This document shows, piece by piece, positions 14,671 through 23,270 of a DNA stretch of 50,073 nt. The notes under the pieces were generated by a model. That model made no database searches. It saw only the letters and a program-made list of their open reading frames with translations, and had not been told where the DNA came from. Made by a program: the position numbers and the translations under genes. Source of the stretch: an uncultured Pseudomonadota bacterium (GTDB lineage: Bacteria; Pseudomonadota; Alphaproteobacteria; Rs-D84); assembly GCA_902787305.1 (NCBI GenBank), contig CADAFS010000013.1, positions 1 to 50,073 on the forward strand, in the 5' to 3' direction. How positions within the stretch are numbered: position 1 is the first letter of the stretch; the number at the start of each line of letters is the position of its first letter.

Positions 14671-16575
14671 CTATATTCCATTTGACCATTTTAATATTTC
14701 CTGAGAAAGGTTGCTAAGCCCTGTCGATGAATTATTTGTTGCGATACAACCTTTATTATTTGGTCTTTGTTTGTTTGGGGCATCCCATGTGCATCCGGAG
14801 TGTTTTCTACACTCCGTTTCGTTATTGTTGTATTGTATACAATCCATTGCAGCGGTTATTGTATTGTTCAAAGATTCATTGTTGGCTATTGTGTTCTTTA
14901 GGGTTTTGTATGGTTGGTTTTTAATTTGTGTGTTTTCTATTTCACTATTCGATGAACCGCCGTTATCTAATTTTCTGAAATCTTTTTCGTCGGCAAAGCA
15001 CCAATTTTTTGTTGGCCACTTTTTTGTATCAACGGCTGTTTTTAATTGTGTCATTCTATCTTTGTCATTGTGTGGATCAACATTGCAACGTCTTGCACAG
15101 CAATCTTCCAATACATCAAAAGAACCGTCTTTGTTAACACCGCATGTGCATGAATCTTGGTTTATAAGGTCACGCAATGTTTCAATGTCCACCTTTGTAT
15201 TTTTGCGTTTTAGGATACTACCAAATATGGATATGTCGGCAATAATATCCGTAGCACAAGCGACCTGGGTTGCACCACCTATGCCAGAATTTGGATCAAT
15301 CCATTCATGCCAAACGCTTTCTTTATTCCCTATTTGATCAACCATCCGACAGTGTTGTTGCTTACTGGTAACCCGGCCATCGCCTGTGGAACTTGTTTTT
15401 ACGCGATAATAGCAATTTGTGTATTCATTTGTTTTATCATTATAGTTATTACAGAAACAAATTTCACCGGTAGATGGATCTTCTGCTTGTCCATCTTTTT
15501 TTGCTTTTGGTAAAGAGCAAGGGTCGCAAAGGAATTTCCCCCACATATTGCACGAATCACTTAGTAGCATTACAACATCACTAACATCGATGCCGACCGT
15601 AATTGCGGTGACAAGTGCGTCATACATACTTTCAAGAACACCTTCATACGGGTCAAAGAATTCGTTTGCCATGTCTTTGAATTTTTTTACGCGCTTTGGG
15701 CCGGTGCATTTTGTCACCGACGGGTCGCAACCGGCGTATTCGATGATTGCGTCCAGTTGCTGTTTTAATTCCTTCATTTTAAGTGTTGCGTCTTCGATTG
15801 CGGTTTCGATTTGGCCGCCAATTTGTTCGCGGACCAAGATATCCGTACTGATTCCGTTTTTCGCCGCCAATTGTTCCGCAACCCCAAGGCCTTCGAGTCC
15901 CGCAATCACCGCGCCGGTTTCAATTGGTGCCGTTGGCGCGCCCGCGTATGTTGGTGATTCCGCCGCGCGCGATTCCAGTGCGTTTTGAATTTGCGCGTTT
16001 TGCGATTCCGCCGTGGCCGCCATTTGTTCCTGCATCGCGGTCATGGATTCCGCCATTTGTTGTTGCATTTGCGCCATTTGTGCCGCCATTTGTTGCATTT
16101 GCGCGTTGTTTTGTTCGGCGGCGGCGGCCGATGCCGCGGCCTGGGCTTGGGCTTCGGCTTGGGCAATGGCGACGGCGTTTTGTTGCTGTTGCACTTTGGC
16201 GGTCGATTGCGCCACAACCTGGGCCGTGATGTATTGGACCAGGTCGTCGCCGTATTGCTTGCAATTTTGGTTCGAATTGACACAGCCCGCAACGATTGCC
16301 GCCGCGACGTTCATGTCCGTGCAGCCGCCCGATGCGCACTTTGGTGAGGCGCAACGCAAAACAATCGCGTTACAGTTTCCAAAATTCGCTTCGGCCGTAT
16401 TCTGTGCCATGCCGGCGCGGCCGTTCATTAGACTGTTCCACTGGTTATTATTCATGGCGCCGGTGCCGTTGTACGCCGTCAGGTTAGATCCCGCCGTCGT
16501 CGCAACATTCGCCATCGCCGGTAAAATAACCGCCGCAAAAACCGCACCACATAAAAGGTTTGAATAGAATTTCAT
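14671..16575 (-). CDS. Large exported Cys-rich protein with Gln/Ala-rich coiled coil, unrecognised
   Basis: The 634-residue protein has a signal peptide ending PAMA. The N-terminal part carries paired cysteines (CNAIVLRCASPKCASGGC). About residues 120-205 form a Gln/Ala/Met-rich coiled coil with QMAAQMAQMQQQMAESM repeats. The C-terminal half has more than 20 cysteines in spaced clusters (CNMWGKFLCDPC, EICFCNN, SCTCGV, EDCCARRC), so many disulfides are likely. The composition recalls the two giant proteins at 31450-36236, but I cannot align them throughout. It is first in a two-gene operon with a clear promoter. It is probably an envelope or surface structural protein; function unknown. Confidence 0.8.
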   Translation of the reverse strand: MKFYSNLLCGAVFAAVILPAMANVATTAGSNLTAYNGTGAMNNNQWNSLMNGRAGMAQNTAEANFGNCNAIVLRCASPKCASGGCTDMNVAAAIVAGCVNSNQNCKQYGDDLVQYITAQVVAQSTAKVQQQQNAVAIAQAEAQAQAAASAAAAEQNNAQMQQMAAQMAQMQQQMAESMTAMQEQMAATAESQNAQIQNALESRAAESPTYAGAPTAPIETGAVIAGLEGLGVAEQLAAKNGISTDILVREQIGGQIETAIEDATLKMKELKQQLDAIIEYAGCDPSVTKCTGPKRVKKFKDMANEFFDPYEGVLESMYDALVTAITVGIDVSDVVMLLSDSCNMWGKFLCDPCSLPKAKKDGQAEDPSTGEICFCNNYNDKTNEYTNCYYRVKTSSTGDGRVTSKQQHCRMVDQIGNKESVWHEWIDPNSGIGGATQVACATDIIADISIFGSILKRKNTKVDIETLRDLINQDSCTCGVNKDGSFDVLEDCCARRCNVDPHNDKDRMTQLKTAVDTKKWPTKNWCFADEKDFRKLDNGGSSNSEIENTQIKNQPYKTLKNTIANNESLNNTITAAMDCIQYNNNETECRKHSGCTWDAPNKQRPNNKGCIATNNSSTGLSNLSQEILKWSNGI

Positions 16576-16590
16576 CTCTCTGCCCGATAT

Positions 16591-16619
16591 ATTTTATCAT
16601 AAAATAGTGGTGAGTGCAA
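16591..16619 (-). promoter_or_regulatory. Promoter of the exported Cys-rich operon
   Basis: On the minus strand TTGCAC (16614-16619) and TAAAAT (16591-16596) are 17 bases apart, with TGA directly before the -10 box. The start codon is 16 bases further. Confidence 0.75.
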
Positions 16620-16908
16620 GCGGTGAGTGTTATCCGCCTTCGCCCAAGGCTACGGCGCGACTGCGCCAGGGCTTTTGCCCTGGCTTGGTGTTAGTGTGGG
16701 TGTGTCACCCCGCGGGCGCGCGGTGTCCAGTTTTTGCGGATGCAAAAACTTGCGTCGCAGACGGTAAATAAATGTGCGACGACGCGGTTGCGATCGTCGC
16801 ATTCCCTGCGGGGCAAGTTTACGGCATTGCCGTAAACTGGGTCCCGGCCTTCACCGGGATGACGGGCGCGTGTGCGCCCGCACTAACCACTAGCCACTTA
16901 CACTAACA
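16620..16908. repeat. Array of perfect hairpins between two minus-strand genes
   Basis: No gene. Hairpins occur in series: GCCAGGGCTTTTGCCCTGGC (about 16659-16678), AGTTTTTGC/GCAAAAACT (about 16729-16750), AGTTTACGGCA/TGCCGTAAACT (about 16828-16851) and GGGCGCG/CGCCC near 16864-16879. The 16717-16762 block recurs at 50007-50051. The right end carries the CACTTACACTAACACTA repeat that runs into the stop codon of the next gene. Confidence 0.75.
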
Positions 16909-18084
16909 CTATTTGTTCGTGAGTTTTAATTCAATGCGGCGGTTTTTCTGCATGTTCGCTTTATCGGTGTTCGGGGCGAACGGATACATGTCGCCAAATC
17001 CGGACGGTACAAGGCGTTTACGCGCCACACCATCGTGCACCAGTTCATTCACCACCGCCGTCGCGCGCAGTAATGAAAGTTCCATGTTGTTCGAATATGC
17101 GCGGTTGCCGGGGACGACGGGTTTATTATCTGTGTGGCCGTCAACGCGAATTATCCATTCGATTTCAGACGGGATTTTTGTTTCCATTTCTTTGATGACA
17201 TTGGATATGATTTTAAGTTGCTTTTTGCCCGCGTCCGACAATCTGTATGAACCAGTTTTGAATAAAATGTCACTTTGCACAATGAACCGGTCGCCGTCCG
17301 CCGTGACGGATTCTGTGTTGCCAAGTGCAATTTTTACCGCGCGATAAAATTCAGATTGATATTCCCGCATGTCTTGCAATTCCGCAACCTTGTCCGCAAG
17401 GGCCTTGTTCAGGTTGTTCGACATTTCGACATATTTCGCCTGTTGCGCAAGCAGTTCGCTGTCCGCCGCGCCCAGTGCCGCGTTTAGCCGTTCAAGTTCC
17501 GCCGTGTATTTTGCCATTTCGGATTCAAGGGCGCTCAATTTCGCTGCCTGGGAATTCATTTCGGATTCCTGGAGGCCGATTAATTCTTGCTGCACATTTA
17601 CCTGTTTTTGCATTTGTTCTTGTAATTCGCGGCGTTGTTTTTCCAATTCGGCAAGTTGGTCTTTGATGGCGTTCGCCTGGGCCAATTGTTCGCGTAAGTT
17701 GGCAACTTCGCGTTGGGCGGCATCGTCACTGGCCTTTACCTTGGACACTTCGTTTTCATACGCGTTGATTATGTCAATCATCGATAAATTTTGGCTGTCG
17801 ATTTCGTCTTGGTTCGATAGCAATTCGGCGCGTGCCTGAATCAGCAGACGCATCGCTTCTTCGTTGTCGGCGTTCATTTGGTTTATTTGTGCAACCTGGG
17901 ACGCGTTGATTTTTTTCAAATCCGCAATCGTTTGCACACCGGCCTTTTTGTTAAAAACACTGGTCGTGGTCCAAAGGAACACAAACACAATCAGCAAGAA
18001 AATCAATATGATGACCAGGTTTGAAAATAAATCGACGAATGCCGGCCATGTGTTTGGTTTATTGCGAAAATTTAATCTGAACAT
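16909..18084 (-). CDS. MotB/OmpA-like peptidoglycan-binding protein
   Basis: The 391-residue protein has one N-terminal membrane segment (about 20-42, LFSNLVIILIFLLIVFVFLW) with an Asp just before it (PAFVDLFSN), as in MotB/ExbD stator subunits. A coiled coil of about 180 residues follows, then a C-terminal OmpA-like domain (about 262-391). That domain has VDGHTDNKP, NNMELSLLRATAVV, PSGFGDMYP and QKNRRIEL, which bind peptidoglycan. It lies 25 bases after the MotA-like gene, so the two likely form a proton-driven inner-membrane complex anchored to the wall. No flagellar genes are nearby. Such non-flagellar pairs are common in Alphaproteobacteria and their role is poorly known. Confidence 0.88.
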   Translation of the reverse strand: MFRLNFRNKPNTWPAFVDLFSNLVIILIFLLIVFVFLWTTTSVFNKKAGVQTIADLKKINASQVAQINQMNADNEEAMRLLIQARAELLSNQDEIDSQNLSMIDIINAYENEVSKVKASDDAAQREVANLREQLAQANAIKDQLAELEKQRRELQEQMQKQVNVQQELIGLQESEMNSQAAKLSALESEMAKYTAELERLNAALGAADSELLAQQAKYVEMSNNLNKALADKVAELQDMREYQSEFYRAVKIALGNTESVTADGDRFIVQSDILFKTGSYRLSDAGKKQLKIISNVIKEMETKIPSEIEWIIRVDGHTDNKPVVPGNRAYSNNMELSLLRATAVVNELVHDGVARKRLVPSGFGDMYPFAPNTDKANMQKNRRIELKLTNK

Positions 18085-18109
18085 TTTTATTTCTCCCTCG
18101 CGCTCTCTG

Positions 18110-18886
18110 CTATGCAGCCGTTGGTTCGAATTTTTGGTTTATGTTTTCGATGTTGTTGTTGATATGCCCAAGCAACGATTCGATTTGGGGCAGGGCGGAT
18201 TCCGTTAAATTCGTGCGGAATATGTTCGTCCGTGCCGATAGGAATTCTTCGAGTGAATGTATAATCGCATTTTGTGCAAGTTGTAATTGCAATGCTAAAA
18301 ATCCGACAATCAAACTTCCGCCCAGGCCAAGCAGCGAACTGGTAAATGCGGTTGCCATGCCGCCCAGTGGTTGCGAAAGTCCGGCCTGCATCGTTTCCAA
18401 AACCGCATCGTCGTTAAAGTTTAGGTTGGCGATTAAATCCGCAAAGCCGCCGACCGTAAGAATCAGACCCCAAAATGTACCAAGCAGCCCCAAAAATACC
18501 AATGTGTTCACGGTGTATTGCACCGATTCGCGGTCGTTGTCCATTTTAATCTGAATCGTATCCATAACGCCACGCAATCCGTCCGCCATAAGTTGATTCT
18601 TGCGGTGGTGCAGCAACAGCGCAATAGACCGCAACAGCCGCGGGGGCAGTTTCGGATTGCGCACCCCGCGCATATATTCGCGCAGCCATTTGTGTTCGGG
18701 GACAAGGGCAAAAACCTTGATAAAACAGATGATTATGCCGAAAAGCGTTGTGCCGATAATTATGCCATTAAGGTATATGTTCGCAATCGCAATCGTGAAA
18801 AATAGCCGATAAAAGATGATGCACAGGCACAGCACAAACGCCGTAAAAATCGCCATGCGGTTAAGATTCTTATGAAAACTGTTCAT
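18110..18886 (-). CDS. MotA/TolQ/ExbB-like proton channel subunit
   Basis: The 258-residue membrane protein has about four transmembrane helices: two near the N-terminus (about 12-33 and 38-58), one in TVNTLVFLGLLGTFWGLILTVGG, and one in GGMATAFTSSLLGLGGSLIVGFLALQ. The last two with the intervening helix are the MotA/TolQ/ExbB signature. The partner MotB/OmpA-like protein follows. Together they resemble ion-driven motors that do work on the envelope. A strong promoter (TTGACA) precedes it. It is not a flagellar MotA by context. Confidence 0.88.
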   Translation of the reverse strand: MNSFHKNLNRMAIFTAFVLCLCIIFYRLFFTIAIANIYLNGIIIGTTLFGIIICFIKVFALVPEHKWLREYMRGVRNPKLPPRLLRSIALLLHHRKNQLMADGLRGVMDTIQIKMDNDRESVQYTVNTLVFLGLLGTFWGLILTVGGFADLIANLNFNDDAVLETMQAGLSQPLGGMATAFTSSLLGLGGSLIVGFLALQLQLAQNAIIHSLEEFLSARTNIFRTNLTESALPQIESLLGHINNNIENINQKFEPTAA

Positions 18887-18908
18887 ATTTTTCCCCCGTT
18901 ACGGTTTT

Positions 18909-18938
18909 ATGTTAGAAAATTTTTTTATGGCGTGTCAA
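18909..18938 (-). promoter_or_regulatory. Promoter of the MotA/MotB-like operon
   Basis: Minus strand TTGACA (18933-18938), 18-base spacer, TAACAT (18909-18914). Confidence 0.65.
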
Positions 18939-19064
18939 TAGAGATTATTCCTGTTTTTTGTTCGTTTACGTTTTTACTTGCTTTTTTGGAAAAAATTGTA
19001 ATAATTGCGCTTGTTCCTGCTGTGGCCATGGGGGCGACGGCTGATATAAACCAAAGGAAATAAA

Positions 19065-19403
19065 ATGGCTTACTATGAAAGTGTTCTGGTTTTTCGCCAG
19101 GATTTGACCGAACCGCAGGTCAAAGAAAAAGCGGACAAATATGCGGAAATTATCAAAGAACTGGGCGGCGAAGTAAAATCCACAGAATTTTGGGGATTGA
19201 AAAATTTGGCCTATGTTATTCGTAAAAATCGCAAGGCGCACTATGTTATGATGAACGTGGAAATGCCGGGTAAATCGATTGCCGAACTTGAACGGCGCAG
19301 TCGTATCGACGAAGATGTTATCCGTTTCCTGAATGTGCGGGTTGAAAAATTGGCGGACGGCCCGTCAATCATGATGAAAAAGAATACCGAGGAGGCAGAA
19401 TAA
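19065..19403 (+). CDS. rpsF: 30S ribosomal protein S6
   Basis: 112 residues. [52 protein letters not shown] and a final VEKLADGPS are the normal S6 landmarks. It binds S18 on the platform of the small subunit. It is first in an rpsF-rpsR-rplI operon. AAAGGAAAT precedes the ATG. A likely promoter is TTGCTT near 18978 with a TAATAAT box near 18999. Confidence 0.97.
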   Translation: MAYYESVLVFRQDLTEPQVKEKADKYAEIIKELGGEVKSTEFWGLKNLAYVIRKNRKAHYVMMNVEMPGKSIAELERRSRIDEDVIRFLNVRVEKLADGPSIMMKKNTEEAE

Positions 19404-19630
19404 TGGCAGTTCGTGCAGCAATTTATCGTAAAAAGGCCAACCCATTAAAGGGCAAGGTTATTGACTATAAAGATGTTAAAATGTTGGGACACTATATCAC
19501 CGAACGTGGTAAAATCGTGCCAAGTCGCATTAGTGGCGTTTCCCAGAAAGACCAACGTTTATTGGCACAGGCGATTAAACGTGCGCGTCATTTGGGTTTG
19601 CTGCCGTTTGTGCGCAATAACATCGGGTAA
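19403..19630 (+). CDS. rpsR: 30S ribosomal protein S18
   Basis: 75 residues. It contains [48 protein letters not shown], the conserved core of S18. Its ATG overlaps the last base of the rpsF stop codon (TAATG), so translation is coupled. The zinc-binding cysteines of some S18 proteins are absent. Confidence 0.97.
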   Translation: MAVRAAIYRKKANPLKGKVIDYKDVKMLGHYITERGKIVPSRISGVSQKDQRLLAQAIKRARHLGLLPFVRNNIG

Positions 19631-19675
19631 AGATATTTGGGTATAACCCTAACTTTCAACAAAAGGACAGATAAA

Positions 19676-20284
19676 ATGAAAATTATTTTAACAGAAAAAA
19701 TTACGGGTCTTGGGACAATCGGCGACACGGTAGAGGTTAAAACCGGTTACGCGCGGAATTATTTGTTGCCAAATAACAAGGCGTTGCGTTGGTCGCGTGA
19801 AAATGTCGCGTTGTTCGAAGCGCAAAAGGCGGAACTTCAGGCGCGCCATGAAAATGCACGCAAGGCGGCGGAATCCAAGGTTGATGCGGTTAAAAACGCC
19901 AAGATGTACATGATACGCCAGGCGGGCGATACCGGTCAATTGTATGGTTCAGTGTCAAGTCGTGATATCGCGCGGACACTTAAAGAAGTTGCGAATGTTG
20001 AAATTTCTTCGGCCCAGGTTATGTTGGGCGCGCCGATTAAATCGATTGGTGCGTTTGACACGAAAATCGCACTGCATCCTGATGTGATTGTTCCGATTAA
20101 GGTTTATGTCGCGCGTACAAACGATGAAATCGAAGCGTTGGTCGCCGGCAAGGTTTTGACATTTGGAACCAAAAAGGTTGAAGAAGAAACTGAAACCAAA
20201 GAAGAACCAAAAGACGAAGCGGAAGTTAAAGAAACAGAAGTATCCGCGGAATCTGAAAAATCAGAACCGGCGGAAGAAAAATAA
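19676..20284 (+). CDS. rplI: 50S ribosomal protein L9 with acidic C-terminal tail
   Basis: 202 residues starting MKIILTEKITGLGTIGDTVEVKTGYARNYLLP, the standard L9 N-domain. The C-domain has GQLYGSVSSRDIA and ends near IEALVAGKVL. About 37 more residues, nearly all Glu, Lys, Thr and Ser, extend beyond the usual length; similar acidic tails occur in some alphaproteobacterial L9 proteins. The ATG at 19676 is preceded by AAAAGGACAG. It is last gene of the operon. Confidence 0.96.
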   Translation: MKIILTEKITGLGTIGDTVEVKTGYARNYLLPNNKALRWSRENVALFEAQKAELQARHENARKAAESKVDAVKNAKMYMIRQAGDTGQLYGSVSSRDIARTLKEVANVEISSAQVMLGAPIKSIGAFDTKIALHPDVIVPIKVYVARTNDEIEALVAGKVLTFGTKKVEEETETKEEPKDEAEVKETEVSAESEKSEPAEEK

Positions 20285-20335
20285 TTCCGATTTTGGTTAT
20301 ACAAACACCCCACAGGGAATTATTTATAGAGATAG

Positions 20336-20362
20336 AACAGTCATACCGCCGAAAGGCGGTAT
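20336..20362. terminator. GAAA-tetraloop hairpin after rplI
   Basis: ATACCGCC (20343-20350) pairs with GGCGGTAT (20355-20362) around GAAA. CAGTCATACCGCC resembles one end of the dispersed palindromes, so it may be a half-element serving as the mRNA 3' end. It is followed only by a weak T-tract. Confidence 0.5.
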
Positions 20363-20473
20363 CTTGTTGGGCCGGCAGAGAGCATACAAGTCTTTTGTCA
20401 TTGTTGTAGATGTTACCAATTTTGATGACAAAAACAGTTCGTGTTTTGGGTAAAAACGCTTTAAAAAAAAGAA

Positions 20474-20594
20474 TTGTCATTGCGGATTTAGTTCCGCAAT
20501 AGGGCTAAACAGTTGTGACGAATATTTCGTAATAATTTCGCGCTATTCGTCATAGGTTTATAGACCCTATGGCGGACCAAGCCCGCCATGACAA
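20474..20594. repeat. Palindromic intergenic element, family A (copy 2)
   Basis: TTGTCATTGCGG on the left faces CCGCCATGACAA on the right. Internal hairpins include GCGGATTTAGTTCCGC, TGACGAATA/TATTCGTCA and TAGGG...CCCTA. Outer blocks match copy 1 (11459-11590), while the centre differs. The rest of the stretch between rplI and the next gene (20595-20707) shows no gene. Confidence 0.8.
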
Positions 20595-20707
20595 AAACGC
20601 TGAACAACCTATCTTGCAAAACGATTTTCGTAATCGAATTTAGTAACATCTACAGGTGACGCGAGTCTGGAATTTTTTGTACCCCGGTTTAATTATGTGT
20701 TTTTTTA

Positions 20708-20737
20708 TTGACAATTGGTTGTTTTGGTGTGTAGTGT
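20708..20737 (+). promoter_or_regulatory. Candidate promoter of the orphan gene at 20758
   Basis: TTGACA (20708-20713), 18-base spacer, TAGTGT (20732-20737). Confidence 0.5.
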
Positions 20738-20757
20738 CCGTGTAAACAAAAGGATTG

Positions 20758-21222
20758 ATGAAAATGACGGAAAAAATTGAGCCGGTATGTAAATATCCTA
20801 CGGATGTTGCTTTGGAAAATCGGCCGGCCACGATTTTGGAATATTTATGTAAAAATAGGCGATATATAATACCAAAAATGTTAAAAGAATTGTCCGGTGA
20901 AATAGAAATGGTTATTCCAGCGGATGTTGTGCAAGTTGATTACAAAGACGCGCTGGACCATGTATCATTTAAGAAAGTGGAAAAACATGGACCTTATTTT
21001 ATGGTATACTATTGGTCGTCAAGTGGTAGTGGAAATCCTTTTAATGTTTATAAAGGTACAGAAGAGTACAAAGGGTTTAATGAATTGTGGAATGATGTAC
21101 GATCCCAGATGGAATACTATATGTCGCATAGTGTATTGCAAAATATACTCGTTTTAAGTAGTGCCAAAATGCCAATGTGGTTACAGCGATTGTTAATGAG
21201 AATGTATGGTATTGGGAAATAA
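20758..21222 (+). CDS. Hypothetical protein, unrecognised
   Basis: The 154-residue protein is without signal peptide. Recognisable pieces are YPTDVALENRPATILEYLCKNRRYIIPKMLKELSGEI near the N-terminus, a predicted beta-rich centre (VSFKKVEKHGPYFMVYYWSSSGSG), and a helical end (MPMWLQRLLMRMYGIGK). No family is apparent to me. AAAGGA lies 4 bases before the ATG at 20758; an in-frame ATG at 20764 is the alternative. It is flanked by a dispersed palindrome upstream and a strong terminator downstream. Codon use is relatively AT-rich, like the other orphan genes of this window. Confidence 0.65.
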   Translation: MKMTEKIEPVCKYPTDVALENRPATILEYLCKNRRYIIPKMLKELSGEIEMVIPADVVQVDYKDALDHVSFKKVEKHGPYFMVYYWSSSGSGNPFNVYKGTEEYKGFNELWNDVRSQMEYYMSHSVLQNILVLSSAKMPMWLQRLLMRMYGIGK

Positions 21223-21242
21223 TTGTAAATGAATCGAAACAA

Positions 21243-21274
21243 AAAAAATCCCCACGAATTTCGTGGGGATTTTT
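21243..21274. terminator. Strong bidirectional intrinsic terminator
   Basis: ATCCCCACGA (21248-21257) pairs perfectly with TCGTGGGGAT (21261-21270). It has an A-tract before and a T-tract after, so it works in both directions between two convergent genes. Confidence 0.92.
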
Positions 21275-21288
21275 GTGTATCGGAATAA

Positions 21289-22113
21289 TTATTTATCCAA
21301 TGCCTTGATAATCTGATCGTATGGTATCGCGCCCGGAAATGCTTCTTCGCCGATAACCAAATACGGTGTGCCGCTGATTTCAAAACGTTGTGCCAAATCA
21401 CGAACATTTTTCAATTCACGTGCGACAACTTCGCCATTCATGTCTTTTTCCAATTGTGCGGTATCCAGACCGGCTTCGGCCGCCAATTTCATGACATTCT
21501 TTTTGATTTTGTCACCAAGTTTTGAACGATCTTTCATATCATCTTGGGTGTAATATTCTTTGTCCATCAACAATTTATCCAACGCGGCGGCTTTGTCGTT
21601 GCCCTGTAATTTTGCGGCAATAACAGCCTTGGCCGGTGCGTCAGACAATTCGCCATGGATAGAAAAGTTTTTCAAGACAACGCGAACATCGTCACGGCTT
21701 TCCATCACACGGGCCAATTCGCCATGAACACGACGGCAATATGGGCAAGAATAATCAGACCACAAGAAAATAGTTTTCTTGGCATCTTCATTACCCCAAA
21801 TTGGTGCATCGCCAATCATGTCCTTTAAATTCGAACGGACATATTTGCGAATCGCCTTGTTCTTTTCGGCGTTCTGTTGTTCCTGCATTGCGGATACCAT
21901 TTCTTGCAAGATCATTGGGTTTGTATGTGTCAGGTAGTACGGTGTGTACAAACGGCAGACACAGCCAGCGATCAAAAGGATAGATACCAATTTGATCAGT
22001 TTTTTGATTATCATAGGACTGGATTCAGATTTTTTGCCATCCTGCTTGGCGAACATACCGCCAAACAAAAAGAGCGCAATTCCGATAACCAGAACGAGGA
22101 TTGTCCAAAACAT
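21289..22113 (-). CDS. DsbA-family thiol oxidoreductase, membrane-anchored
   Basis: The 274-residue protein has two N-terminal hydrophobic segments (about 3-20 and 38-53, the second containing Cys51 and Cys53). A thioredoxin/DsbA-like domain follows with active site CPYC (Cys123 and Cys126, in FLWSDYSCPYCRRVH). The cis-Pro loop is SGTPYLVIG near residue 247. It would form or exchange disulfides in periplasmic proteins, which fits a genome with many Cys-rich exported proteins. It has its own promoter inside the gap after recO. It could be a DsbA or a DsbC/G-like protein; CPYC alone does not decide. Confidence 0.88.
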   Translation of the reverse strand: MFWTILVLVIGIALFLFGGMFAKQDGKKSESSPMIIKKLIKLVSILLIAGCVCRLYTPYYLTHTNPMILQEMVSAMQEQQNAEKNKAIRKYVRSNLKDMIGDAPIWGNEDAKKTIFLWSDYSCPYCRRVHGELARVMESRDDVRVVLKNFSIHGELSDAPAKAVIAAKLQGNDKAAALDKLLMDKEYYTQDDMKDRSKLGDKIKKNVMKLAAEAGLDTAQLEKDMNGEVVARELKNVRDLAQRFEISGTPYLVIGEEAFPGAIPYDQIIKALDK

Positions 22114-22143
22114 AGTTTTCTCCTTTGCTTGTTGAACGGTTGT

Positions 22144-22172
22144 ATCTTAGAAATTTTTTCCGTGGCATGCAA
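22144..22172 (-). promoter_or_regulatory. Promoter of the DsbA-like gene
   Basis: Minus strand TTGCAT (22167-22172), 17-base spacer, TAAGAT (22144-22149), between recO and the oxidoreductase gene. Confidence 0.6.
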
Positions 22173-22179
22173 GGAAAAT

Positions 22180-22845
22180 TTAAGATTTTTTTTCGTGTGT
22201 CAAAGTCAACCGCGTGTTCGGAATTTTTGTTCCCAATTCCGCGCATATTTTTTCAAGAAATTGAAGTGTTGTGTCAAGTGTCAAAGGTAATTGAAAAAGC
22301 CGGTTTTTATATGGCGCGGCGCATTCGGTACACACCGCGCGCCCGGTTTTTGGCGAAAGGTGTGTCAAATTTTTTGCGCACCCGCAACCCGAACATTTTG
22401 TCAAATCAAGTGCAAACCCAAGTTCGCGTAATAATGTTTTTTCCCAATCTAAATAATCATCGGTCGGGGAATTTGTGTTTGGCAAATTTGTTAAAAACAC
22501 TATCGTCGAATCGTAAAGTGCGCAGTATGATTCGCGTTCGGGCAGTAATGTTTTTATCAAATCAAAAATGCAATTTACAAATTTAATTCGTTCGAAATTT
22601 ATCATAATTGGGGCGGTTAAATTTTTTTCACTTTCCCAATGAAACACGCCCAGTGCGGAATCAAGTCGCGCGCCCCATGTGGCGTTGCCGATTTGTCCGA
22701 CAAGTGGCTTGTTCGTTTTGGCAACCACCGCACCGCGCAACATTCCGGCGACGACACCGTGTTCGCGCGTAAATATATGTGCGACCGCATCACGTTCGTT
22801 AAACGGGCGCAGTGATATTAAAAGACCGGCGGATTCAAGTTTCAT
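22180..22845 (-). CDS. recO: DNA repair protein RecO
   Basis: The 221-residue protein has an N-terminal OB-fold (ESAGLLISLRPFNERDAVAHIFTREHGVVAGMLRGA) and a helical domain. The zinc motif has C..C.C (KCSGCGCAKN) and a later CTEC. RecO loads RecA onto SSB-coated DNA with RecR. Its ATG overlaps the rnhA stop codon by 4 bases, so the two genes are translated together. Confidence 0.95.
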   Translation of the reverse strand: MKLESAGLLISLRPFNERDAVAHIFTREHGVVAGMLRGAVVAKTNKPLVGQIGNATWGARLDSALGVFHWESEKNLTAPIMINFERIKFVNCIFDLIKTLLPERESYCALYDSTIVFLTNLPNTNSPTDDYLDWEKTLLRELGFALDLTKCSGCGCAKNLTHLSPKTGRAVCTECAAPYKNRLFQLPLTLDTTLQFLEKICAELGTKIPNTRLTLTHEKKS

Positions 22846-23270
22846 TTCAATTTTTCGGCCGCGCCGCGTGCAAGTTCGTCACAGCGTTCATTTAATTCTT
22901 CACCGTTATGTCCGCGTACCCAAACCCAATGAACTTTTACGGCGGACACCAATTCGTCCAACTGTTGCCACAGGTCTTGGTTTTTTACGGGCTTACGGTC
23001 GGCGGTGCGCCAATTATTTTTCTTCCAATTTTTCATCCAAACCGAAGTCCCGTTTTTTACATATTGGCTGTCGGTGTGAATTTCAATTTCATCGTGTTTG
23101 CGTGCCGCGGATATTGCGCGTATAACCGCGGTTAGTTCCATACGATTATTTGTTGTGCCCTTTTCGCCACCACTGCGTTCGGCACGGTTTTTTCCGTCGG
23201 TTGCAACAAATGCCCATCCGCCGGGGCCTGGGTTACCCAAACAACTGCCGTCTGTCCAAATTTTTAGCAT
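22842..23270 (-). CDS. rnhA: Ribonuclease HI
   Basis: 142 residues. The catalytic acidic set is visible: Asp7 in IWTDGSC, Glu45 in NNRMEL, Asp67 in HTDSQYV and Asp131 in RCDELA, with His121 in VRGHNGEE. It removes RNA from hybrids. AAAGGATG precedes the ATG. It is divergent from tkt, with only 37 bases between the two start codons. Confidence 0.97.
   Translation of the reverse strand: MLKIWTDGSCLGNPGPGGWAFVATDGKNRAERSGGEKGTTNNRMELTAVIRAISAARKHDEIEIHTDSQYVKNGTSVWMKNWKKNNWRTADRKPVKNQDLWQQLDELVSAVKVHWVWVRGHNGEELNERCDELARGAAEKLK

Noticed and set aside
15924..16567. Long plus-strand frames opposite the Gln/Ala-rich region
   Set aside because: They are mirror frames produced by the biased coiled-coil codons of the minus-strand gene, with no ribosome site or recognisable domain.
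16909..18886. Zorya-type defence system (MotA/MotB-like pair)
   Set aside because: ZorA/ZorB-like subunits alone are not enough. No ZorC, ZorD or ZorE-like helicase or nuclease is adjacent, and such pairs are common non-defence genes in Alphaproteobacteria.
18984..19064. S6:S18-binding leader RNA upstream of rpsF
   Set aside because: The leader can fold, but I do not see the conserved CCG-containing bulged hairpin, so I cannot support it.
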